From Dehalococcoidia bacterium (GTDB lineage Bacteria > Chloroflexota > Dehalococcoidia > Dehalococcoidales > DAOWLH01): DNA of 6,951 nucleotides. The notes beneath the pieces were generated by a model that saw nothing but the letters and a program-made list of their open reading frames with translations, did no database searches and was not told where the DNA came from. A program made the position numbers and the translations under genes. The stretch lies in the NCBI GenBank assembly GCA_030638985.1, contig DAOWDO010000006.1, positions 1 to 6,951 of the forward strand. The letters run 5' to 3'. Below, piece by piece: positions 1 through 5,601 of this stretch (its first letter is position 1; each line of letters opens with the position of its first letter).

Positions 1-518
1 GGGCTCTGATGGAGCTTGTTTATGCTGCCGGTCTGCGGGTCAGCGAACTGGTCGGCCTGAATCTGGAGCAGGTGAACCTGGAAACCAGAGAGATCCGTGT
101 CTGGGGCAAGGGCTCCCGGGAGAGGGTGGTGCTCATTGGTGAGCCGGCTGCCGCAGCGCTGGTGAACTATCTTGGAAGTGGAAGGGGGCAGCTACTGGCT
201 GGGAAGAAGGCCGCCGCTGTTTTTCTCAACCATAGCGGCGAGCGTATCACCGGGAGGACGGTTCAGAAGATGCTCGGCACCTATGCTGGGCTGGCTGGTA
301 TCAAGAAGAGGGTTTATCCCCATCTCTTGCGCCACACCTTCGCCACCCATATGCTCGATGGTGGCGCCGACCTGAGGGTTGTCCAGGAGCTTCTGGGACA
401 TGCCAACCTGGCCACCACCCAGATCTATACCCATGTCACCCAGAGCCAGGCTAAAAAGGTGTATCTGGCTGCCCACCCGATGGCGCGGACAAAGGAAAAA
501 GAGCTTGAGGATGGATAA
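1..518 (+). CDS. xerC: Xer-type tyrosine recombinase, C-terminal catalytic part (5' truncated by window)
   Basis: This is the catalytic half of a XerC/XerD site-specific recombinase, the family that resolves chromosome dimers at dif by strand cleavage through a tyrosine. The frame is open from the left edge (first full codon at 3), and its first residues, ALMELVYAAGLRVSEL, already lie inside the catalytic domain, so the gene starts upstream. All active-site residues are visible: the first Arg (codon 36-38), Lys in the beta-hairpin WGKGSRER (108-110), HLLRH with His 321-323 and Arg 330-332, His of LLGHANL (399-401) and the nucleophile Tyr of TTQIYTHVT (426-428). The tail after the tyrosine, with AAHPMA, is the usual Xer C-terminus. 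LLGHANL and AAHP resemble E. coli XerC slightly more than XerD, but the fragment does not settle which it is. It overlaps the next gene by 8 bases. The absence of phage or integron genes around it argues for the housekeeping recombinase. Confidence 0.9.
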   Translation, partial: ALMELVYAAGLRVSELVGLNLEQVNLETREIRVWGKGSRERVVLIGEPAAAALVNYLGSGRGQLLAGKKAAAVFLNHSGERITGRTVQKMLGTYAGLAGIKKRVYPHLLRHTFATHMLDGGADLRVVQELLGHANLATTQIYTHVTQSQAKKVYLAAHPMARTKEKELEDG

Positions 519-1578
519 CCGCCTCTGCCGGCTACGCAATACGCTGGCCAGCAGGGAGATTGAGGCCGTTCTTATTTCCCGGCAGGAGAACCGCTATTAC
601 CTCTCCGGCTTCGACGGCTCCGCCGGCTTCCTGCTTGTTACCGGCGCCCGGCAAATCCTGGCCACCGACTTTCGCTATCTGGAGCAGGCCAGCAAACAGG
701 CGCCGGGCTACGAGGTATTCCGCACAACCGGGGATTTGGCCGACTGGCTGCCCGGACTGGCTGGCGACTTGGGACTGACAAAGCTTGGGCTTGAGGCCGA
801 CGACATCAGCTTTGCCGTGTACCAGCGTTTGGCCGGCGTTCTGGCTCAGTATCGCCTTGAACTGGTGCCTGTGGAAGGGCTGGTGGAATCTCTCAGGGCC
901 GCAAAAGGGCTGGAGGAGATTGAGCTCATCGACCAGGCGGTGGCTATAAGCGATGCTGGTATGGAGTATATAATCTCTGCTATAGAACCGGGCATGACGG
1001 AAAATGAGGCTGCCTGGGAACTGGAAAAGTTCCTGCGTGATAAAGGCAGTCAACCGCTACCTTTCGCAATCATCGTCGCTTCGGGGGAAAATGCGGCTAT
1101 GCCCCACGCCACGCCTTCAAATCGGGCTATCCGGCGCGGGGAACCGGTGGTGATTGACATCGGCGCCCGGGTTGCCGGCTACAGCAGCGACCTGAGCCGT
1201 ACTATCTGTCTGGGTAGCCCCGATGACGTCTTTAAAAAAGCGTATGGCGCCGTCTCCGAGGCGCAGGTGGCCGCTATAGACGGCATCTGTTCAGGCATGA
1301 CCGGAAAGCAGGCCGACACCCTGGCCAGGGATGTTATTGAGCAGGCTGGCTATGGTGCCGCCTTCGGGCACAGCCTGGGCCACGGCCTGGGTCTGTCCAC
1401 GCATGAAAAGCCGCATTTGGGCCCTAATTCCAGTGATACGCTGGCCGACGGCATGGTATTCACCATTGAACCAGGAGTCTATCTGGCCGGCTGGGGTGGG
1501 GTCAGGATAGAGGACACGGTGGTCCTGGAAAATGGTAGAATAAGGGTGCTTTCCCGGGCCACTAAAATGGAAATCTAG
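511..1578 (+). CDS. pepP: Xaa-Pro aminopeptidase / M24-family metallopeptidase
   Basis: This 355-residue cytoplasmic enzyme would remove an N-terminal residue preceding proline. Residues 1 to about 125 match a creatinase-type N-terminal domain (MDNRLCRLRNTL, NRYYLSGFDGSAGFLLV). The rest is the M24 pita-bread domain. The dimetal ligands are all present: Asp216 (VVIDIGA), Asp227 (SSDLSRT), His291 (SLGHGLGL), Glu320 (FTIEPGVY) and Glu334 (VRIEDT). The supporting histidines are His287 and His298 (STHEKP). The length suits the short PepP/YqhT type rather than the longer E. coli PepP. I chose ATG 511 because MDNRLCRLRNTL matches the family's usual beginning. An upstream in-frame start at 379 would run antiphase through the conserved recombinase. 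The gene starts inside the recombinase stop and is followed 11 bases later by efp, an order also known in Bacillus subtilis. M24 members also include other dipeptidases, so the exact substrate preference is inferred. Confidence 0.92.
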   Translation: MDNRLCRLRNTLASREIEAVLISRQENRYYLSGFDGSAGFLLVTGARQILATDFRYLEQASKQAPGYEVFRTTGDLADWLPGLAGDLGLTKLGLEADDISFAVYQRLAGVLAQYRLELVPVEGLVESLRAAKGLEEIELIDQAVAISDAGMEYIISAIEPGMTENEAAWELEKFLRDKGSQPLPFAIIVASGENAAMPHATPSNRAIRRGEPVVIDIGARVAGYSSDLSRTICLGSPDDVFKKAYGAVSEAQVAAIDGICSGMTGKQADTLARDVIEQAGYGAAFGHSLGHGLGLSTHEKPHLGPNSSDTLADGMVFTIEPGVYLAGWGGVRIEDTVVLENGRIRVLSRATKMEI

Positions 1579-1581
1579 GAG
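1576..1581 (+). promoter_or_regulatory. Ribosome binding site of efp
   Basis: TAGGAG lies eight bases before the ATG at 1590 and overlaps the pepP stop codon (TAG 1576-1578). It supports both the efp start and translation from the same transcript as pepP. Confidence 0.6.
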
Positions 1582-1589
1582 CGTAAAAC

Positions 1590-2147
1590 ATGATAAACAG
1601 CACTGAGGCAAGAAAAGGCGTTGTCATAGAGCTTGATGGTAAATTGTATCAGGTGATTGATTACAAGCATATTAAGATGAAACGGACGGCGCTGGTCAGG
1701 CTCAAGCTGCGCGATGTTATCGGTGGCCACACGACTGAGCGGACTTTCCAGTCTGATGAAAAGTTCGTGCGGGCTCGCCTTGACTTTCGAAGTATGCAAT
1801 ATCTCTATGATGACGGCGACCTTTACTACTTCATGGACCAGGAGAATTATGAGCAGCTGCCCCTGGATAAAGCGCAATTGGGCGGCGCGATAGACTATCT
1901 GAAAGAAGGCATGTCTCTTGAGCTGTCCAGCTATAAGGGAGAGTTCATCGGAGTTGAGATACCCATCACTGTTGAGCTTGAAGTGACCGACACCGACCCC
2001 GGTTTCAGGGGGGACACGGCTACATCCGGCACCAAGCCGGCTACACTGGAAACCGGTCTTGTCGTTCAGGTTCCCCTGTTTGTTGAAAAGGGTGATGTAA
2101 TCAAAGTCGATACCCGTAGCGGCAGTTATCTGGAGAGGGCTGGTTGA
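1590..2147 (+). CDS. efp: Elongation factor P with atypical tip loop
   Basis: EF-P binds between the P and E sites of the ribosome and promotes peptide bond formation at polyproline stretches. The protein has 185 residues, the standard length. It consists of an N-terminal KOW-like domain (about 1-62), a central OB domain (about 66-125) and a C-terminal OB domain (about 128-185). The C-terminal family signature is intact: KPATLETG followed by VVQVPLFVEKG, which fits the K-x-A-x4-G-x2-[LIV]-x-V-P pattern. The start MINSTEARKG aligns without gaps to the Bacillus subtilis start, so ATG 1590 is secure. The odd part is the ribosome-facing loop. The usual H-V-K-P-G-K-G-x-A-F-V-R is here H27-I-K-M-K-R-T-A-L-V-R37, one residue shorter and without the Pro-Gly-Lys-Gly tip that carries the modified lysine in many bacteria. 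Lys31 or Arg32 would sit near the tip. I see no modification enzyme (EpmA, EpmB, EarP, YmfI type) in the window. The gene abuts the next one (TGA then ATG). Confidence 0.96.
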   Translation: MINSTEARKGVVIELDGKLYQVIDYKHIKMKRTALVRLKLRDVIGGHTTERTFQSDEKFVRARLDFRSMQYLYDDGDLYYFMDQENYEQLPLDKAQLGGAIDYLKEGMSLELSSYKGEFIGVEIPITVELEVTDTDPGFRGDTATSGTKPATLETGLVVQVPLFVEKGDVIKVDTRSGSYLERAG

Positions 2148-2795
2148 ATGCTGAAAGCTGACCTTCACGTACATACTGAATATTCGTTGGATTGCACTAC
2201 GCCACTGGACAGGATTATTGCTCGCTGCCTTGAGCTGGGCATAAACTGTCTGGCCGTGTGTGACCACGGCAGCGCCGAGGGGGCGCTTAAACTGCAAGAT
2301 ATGGCCCCATTCACGGTGATTGTGGCCGAAGAGATATTGACGCCTAAAGGGGAGATTATGGGCATGTTTATCAAGGAGACCATACCCAGCGGGCTCTCGG
2401 TTGAAGACACAATTTCCAGTATCAGGGCTCAGGAAGGCCTGGTGTGTATACCGCATCCCTTTGACCGCTTCCGGCCCTCGGCCCTGGGCAGGAATGTACT
2501 GGAGCAAATAGTTGACCAGGTTGACGTCATCGAGACCTTCAACGCCAGAGTCCTGCCCATCCAGGGGCAGGGTGGGGCTGAGAGCTTTGCCCGGGAATAC
2601 GGTCTCAGGCAGAGTGCCGGCAGTGATGCCCACACCCTCTCGGAGATAGGCCATGCCTATGTTGAAATGCCTGAGTTTGATGGCAGCGATGGCTTTCTTG
2701 AAGCTCTGGAGCAGGGAAAGATTTACGGTCAGAGGACAAATCCGCTTACCCATTTCGTCAGCCTGGGAAGTAGAATCAGAAAGAGATTTCGCTAA
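2148..2795 (+). CDS. PHP-domain metal-dependent phosphoesterase
   Basis: This 215-residue protein is made almost entirely of one PHP domain, the metallo-phosphoesterase fold of histidinol phosphatase, the polymerase III PHP module and the YciV/TrpH (RNase AM) group. The metal-binding motifs appear in order: DLHVHTEYS with His7 and His9, CDHGS with Asp39 and His40, Glu62 in the EEILT segment, His103 in IPHPFDR, and GSDAHT with Asp160 and His162. All ligands appear intact, so it should be active. There is no signal peptide or membrane segment, and the C-terminus is basic (SRIRKRFR). The start ATG 2148 follows the efp stop TGA with no gap, and GAGGG at 2135-2139 gives a ribosome binding site at 8 bases. 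The length fits the small stand-alone TrpH-like phosphoesterases. The substrate, a small phosphoester or a nucleic acid end, cannot be read from the sequence, and the neighbours only hint at phosphate metabolism. Confidence 0.87.
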   Translation: MLKADLHVHTEYSLDCTTPLDRIIARCLELGINCLAVCDHGSAEGALKLQDMAPFTVIVAEEILTPKGEIMGMFIKETIPSGLSVEDTISSIRAQEGLVCIPHPFDRFRPSALGRNVLEQIVDQVDVIETFNARVLPIQGQGGAESFAREYGLRQSAGSDAHTLSEIGHAYVEMPEFDGSDGFLEALEQGKIYGQRTNPLTHFVSLGSRIRKRFR

Positions 2796-2797
2796 CG

Positions 2798-3616
2798 ATG
2801 TATCGGTTCGGCTGGTTTTCCACCGGCAGGGATGAGGCAGCCCGGGAGCTTGTGCGGGCTGTCCATGAGGGTATGGCCAGGGGAGAGATTGAGGGCGAGA
2901 TCGCCTTTGTCTTTTGCAGCCGTGAGCCCGGTGAATCAGCCGAAAGTGATTTGTTTCTCAGGCTGGTTGGAGGTTACAGGATACCCCTGGTCTCCTTCTC
3001 CTACCAGAAGTATAGAGCGGGCAAGCCAGGCGGCAGAACGGGAGAGCTGCCTCAGTGGCGGCTTGACTATGACCGGGAAGTAATGTCACGGCTGGAAAGA
3101 TTTCACCCTGACATTATTGTGCTAGCGGGCTATATGCTGATAGTCGGGCCGGAAATGTGCTCCAGGTACAATATGATTAATCTCCACCCGGCGGCCCCCG
3201 GTGGACCCGCCGGAACCTGGCAGGAGGTAATCTGGCAGCTCATGGAGCAGGGGGTGGTGCAGAGCGGAGTGATGACGCACCTGGTAACCCCGGAGCTGGA
3301 TAAAGGGCCGGTGGTGAGCTATTGTATTTTCTCTATCGCCGGTGAACCCCTTGATAGCTACTGGCGCACTATAGCGGGGCGGGACATTAACCAGATGAAA
3401 AGAGAGCGGGGGGAGAACAATCACCTGTTCCGCCTCATTCGGGAGCATGGCCTGAAAAGAGAATTTCCCCTGATAATAGCAACCATGAAGGCTTTCAGTC
3501 AGGGCCGGGTCGGCATTGAAGATGGCCGGGTTGTTGATTCTTCGGGGAGACCGATGCCGGGCTATGACCTGACCTCCGAGATAGACGAGCTGGTGGGGAG
3601 TAAGCTGGATGGATAA
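2798..3616 (+). CDS. PurN-like formyltransferase-family protein, substrate unknown
   Basis: This 272-residue protein belongs to the folate-dependent formyltransferase fold (PurN, Fmt, ArnA N-domain). The core is clear: FHPDIIVLAGYMLIV, then MINLHPAAPGG with Asn128 and His130, then THLVTPELDKGPVV with Asp168. This Asn-x-His plus distant Asp is the catalytic set of PurN, in which the spacing from Asn to Asp is similar. Two things differ from PurN. The N-terminal phosphate loop G-x-G-S-N is replaced by STGRDEAAREL, and the chain runs about 100 residues past Asp168 instead of ending soon after. It is therefore unlikely to be plain glycinamide ribonucleotide formyltransferase, although a divergent PurN cannot be excluded. 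ATG 2798 lies 2 bases after the upstream stop with only a weak purine-rich site (AGAAAGAG) before it, so coupling to the PHP gene is likely. Its stop overlaps the next gene by 8 bases. Confidence 0.8.
   Translation: MYRFGWFSTGRDEAARELVRAVHEGMARGEIEGEIAFVFCSREPGESAESDLFLRLVGGYRIPLVSFSYQKYRAGKPGGRTGELPQWRLDYDREVMSRLERFHPDIIVLAGYMLIVGPEMCSRYNMINLHPAAPGGPAGTWQEVIWQLMEQGVVQSGVMTHLVTPELDKGPVVSYCIFSIAGEPLDSYWRTIAGRDINQMKRERGENNHLFRLIREHGLKREFPLIIATMKAFSQGRVGIEDGRVVDSSGRPMPGYDLTSEIDELVGSKLDG
3595..3600 (+). promoter_or_regulatory. Ribosome binding site of the HAD phosphatase gene
   Basis: GGGGAG sits 8 bases before ATG 3609, inside the end of the formyltransferase gene. It decides the start at 3609 and shows that the 8-base overlap is a genuine coupled junction. 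Confidence 0.55.
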
Positions 3617-4595
3617 CTGCATCTGCTTTGACCTTGAGGGGCCACTCACACCCCAGGATAACGCCTACGACCTGATGAAGCTTTTTCCGGGTGGAGACCG
3701 TGTCTTTGAGGTCATCAGCCGTTATGATGACCTGCTGGCACTTGAAGGCAGAGAGGGTTACGAACCCGGAGATACCCTGGCCCTTATCGTGCCCTTTCTG
3801 GTATTGCACGGCATCTCGGAGGCGGATATTGCCGGCTTGGCTGACAGGGCGACGCTGACCGGTGGTGCTGCCAGGCTTGTTACCTGGTTAAATGACGAAG
3901 GTTGGCAGGTCTTCTGCATTACCACGACATATAAGCAATACGCCACCAAACTCACCCGAAGGATGGGTATTGCCGCTGATAATATCGCCTGTACCCCGTT
4001 TCCGCTTGATAGCTTTCATCAAATGTTATGTAAAGAGGATACTGCCCTATTGCAGAATATGGAGCGGGAGATACTGACCATAAGCGGTGATGATGAGGTG
4101 ATAAAGCAAAAGCTGGACCATTTTTTTATAGGAGAACTGCCCATGACTGGGCCGGGCCGGGCTATGGCCAAGGTCAGGCCAATAGGAGGTCGGCGAAAGG
4201 TTGCCTTTTTAAACGAATTTACACAAAGGTGTGATGTCCCCCTGGCGCGGTGGGTGGTGGTTGGTGATAGCATCACCGATGCCAGGATGCTCGAAGCAGT
4301 GAAGAAAGCGGGAGGGCTGGCCATTGCCTTTAACGCCAACTTATACGCCCTCCCCTACGCCACCATGAGCCTGGCCTCAACCAGCATCAATGACCTGGCG
4401 CCGGTGCTGGCGGCCTGGCGGACATGCGGCCGCGATGGCGCTGAAGAAATGGTGAGGGAAAAGGAAAAAGCCGGCGGCAAAGAGAGCCGGGAACACTTCC
4501 ACTGGCTCTCGGACAGGAAGGATATCGCTGATGTCATTTCGCTTCACAGGGGGATCAGGCGGCTGGTCAGGGAGGAAGCCGGCAAGCTGGGCTGA
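3609..4595 (+). CDS. HAD-superfamily phosphatase (DxE-type, EhaR/COG4030-like)
   Basis: This 328-residue haloacid dehalogenase-fold hydrolase is probably a small-molecule phosphatase. Motif I is at the very N-terminus: CFDLEGPLTPQDNA, with nucleophile Asp8 and Glu10 in place of the usual second Asp. Motif II is the Thr run in FCITTTYKQ (105-107). Motif III is probably Lys197 (RRKVAFL). Motif IV is VVVGDSITDARML with Asp220 and Asp224. A D-x-E-G start is known in ThrH phosphoserine phosphatases. The D-x-E-G-P form followed by a D-N-A box reminds me of the archaeal HAD proteins labelled energy-converting hydrogenase subunit R, a label that says little about function. That resemblance is recalled, not computed. 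Residues between motif I and II form a helical cap, and the last 60 residues are highly charged. It lies between a formyltransferase and a PfkB kinase, so a phosphorylated metabolite shared with these is plausible. Confidence 0.8.
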   Translation: MDNCICFDLEGPLTPQDNAYDLMKLFPGGDRVFEVISRYDDLLALEGREGYEPGDTLALIVPFLVLHGISEADIAGLADRATLTGGAARLVTWLNDEGWQVFCITTTYKQYATKLTRRMGIAADNIACTPFPLDSFHQMLCKEDTALLQNMEREILTISGDDEVIKQKLDHFFIGELPMTGPGRAMAKVRPIGGRRKVAFLNEFTQRCDVPLARWVVVGDSITDARMLEAVKKAGGLAIAFNANLYALPYATMSLASTSINDLAPVLAAWRTCGRDGAEEMVREKEKAGGKESREHFHWLSDRKDIADVISLHRGIRRLVREEAGKLG

Positions 4596-4610
4596 TTATC
4601 CTGGCAGTGT

Positions 4611-4614
4611 GGAG
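4611..4614 (+). promoter_or_regulatory. Ribosome binding site of the PfkB kinase gene
   Basis: GGAG lies 5 bases before ATG 4620, in the 24-base gap after the HAD gene. This is the largest gap in the rightward block. It shows no recognisable promoter and is too short for a terminator plus promoter. Confidence 0.55.
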
Positions 4615-4619
4615 AAATA

Positions 4620-5600
4620 ATGAAACGTATTGAAGTAATCGGGCTGGGAGCGCTCAACACAGACAATATATATAGCGTAGAGCGACTCCTTGAGGATGGC
4701 GAGACAACGGTCAGGGTGACGGGCTCTTTCCCCGGCGGCTCGGCGGCCAATACAGTGTATGGTCTGGCCAGGTTGGGGATGAGCACCGGCTTTGTCGGTG
4801 CCGTGGGTGAGGATGTCGAAGGTAAGGATCTGCTTGGTAGTTTCCAAGCTGCTGGTGTTGATATAAGTCATATCAGGGCAAAGCTAGGGACAAAGACCGG
4901 CCAGACTCTGTGTTTTAGCGATGGCCCGGGCAAGCGTTCCATCTATGTAATGCCCGGTGCCAACAGCTTGGTGACCGCCGGTGATATAGAGCCGGCTTAT
5001 ATCAACCAGGCCAGAATGCTCCACCTGTCATCCTTTGCCGACGATAGTCAGTTTCAGCTGCTGCTGGGCCTGATGGATACTCTGGCCCCGGCTGTTAGCC
5101 TCAGTTTCTCCCCCGGGGAAATCTATGCCGCCAGGGGGCTGGCGGTGCTGGCTCCCATACTGGCAAGGACCAGCGTGCTGTTTGTCAACGAGAAGGAAAT
5201 GCAGCGGCTTACCGGTGCTGATTTTGAAGCCGGTGCCGAAAGCTGTCTTGGGCTGGGCTGTGAGGTAGTCGTGGTTACCCTGGGAGGTGGGTCTGGTGGG
5301 GAAGCACCTGACCGGGAAATGGCTGGCGCCACCAGCTATATCAGAGAGGCAGCCGGAGGCTATTACGTCAAGACCAAGGGGCAAAATAAGACCCCGATTG
5401 TGGATACCACCGGGGCCGGTGATGCCTTTGCCGCCGGTTTCCTTTACAGCCTATTAAAGGGAAAAGCTACCCGGCAGTGCGGCCTGCTGGGTGATATCAC
5501 GGCTCGCTTCTCCCTGGCCAAATGGGGGGCCAGGGAGGGGCTGCCCACGGCTGCTGAACTCGGCCGGCGTTATCACAAACTCTACGGCCAGCAGCTCTGA
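4620..5600 (+). CDS. PfkB/ribokinase-family carbohydrate or nucleoside kinase
   Basis: This 326-residue cytoplasmic kinase of the ribokinase fold transfers the ATP gamma-phosphate to a sugar or nucleoside hydroxyl. The N-terminal strand and substrate Asp are in VIGLGALNTDNIY (Asp15). The first family signature is SFPGGSAANTVYGLARLG, with the Gly39-Gly40 hinge. The second signature is VDTTGAGDAFAAGFLY, with catalytic base Asp268 and the anion hole Gly-Ala-Gly before it. The NEKE segment near residue 190, which helps bind magnesium and phosphate, is also present. The length is typical. Between VVVTLGGG and the second signature is a longer than usual stretch (about residues 223-260) rich in Gly and charged residues, where ribokinases have a short beta-hairpin. 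The substrate cannot be told from motifs: ribokinase, adenosine kinase and fructokinase all share them. It is the last gene of the rightward block, and its TGA touches the stop of clpP on the other strand. Confidence 0.9.
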   Translation: MKRIEVIGLGALNTDNIYSVERLLEDGETTVRVTGSFPGGSAANTVYGLARLGMSTGFVGAVGEDVEGKDLLGSFQAAGVDISHIRAKLGTKTGQTLCFSDGPGKRSIYVMPGANSLVTAGDIEPAYINQARMLHLSSFADDSQFQLLLGLMDTLAPAVSLSFSPGEIYAARGLAVLAPILARTSVLFVNEKEMQRLTGADFEAGAESCLGLGCEVVVVTLGGGSGGEAPDREMAGATSYIREAAGGYYVKTKGQNKTPIVDTTGAGDAFAAGFLYSLLKGKATRQCGLLGDITARFSLAKWGAREGLPTAAELGRRYHKLYGQQL

Positions 5601-5601
5601 T
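5600..5601. other. Zero-gap convergent junction of two operons
   Basis: The rightward block ends with TGA at 5598-5600, and the leftward clpP gene ends with its stop (TTA on the + strand) at 5601-5603. No intergenic base remains, so any terminator must lie inside the opposing coding sequence. I saw no stem followed by a clean T-run on either strand. Confidence 0.85.

Noticed and set aside
9..11. ATG as the start of the recombinase gene
   Set aside because: The frame is open to the left edge and the Met lies within the catalytic domain, just before the first catalytic Arg, so it is internal.
379..510. Possible N-terminal extension of pepP from an upstream in-frame ATG
   Set aside because: These bases encode the conserved recombinase end in another frame, and the translated extension resembles no peptidase leader. 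MDNRLCRLRN at 511 fits the family start.
1..518. Recombinase as the integrase of a mobile element or genomic island
   Set aside because: The sequence has Xer-type features, sits in a housekeeping operon, and no tRNA, attachment repeat or phage gene is visible. The N-terminal domain is outside the window, so this is a judgement and not proof.
1575..2753. Long open frame on the minus strand across efp and the PHP gene
   Set aside because: It is antisense to two genes with clear family motifs, has no recognisable domain of its own, and fits an open frame arising by chance in GC-rich codon structure.
5549..5596. Inverted repeat GCTGCTG (5550-5556) / CAGCAGC (5589-5595) near the end of the kinase gene as a terminator
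   Set aside because: The loop is 32 bases, the stem only 7 pairs, and no run of T follows. It can be explained by codon content.
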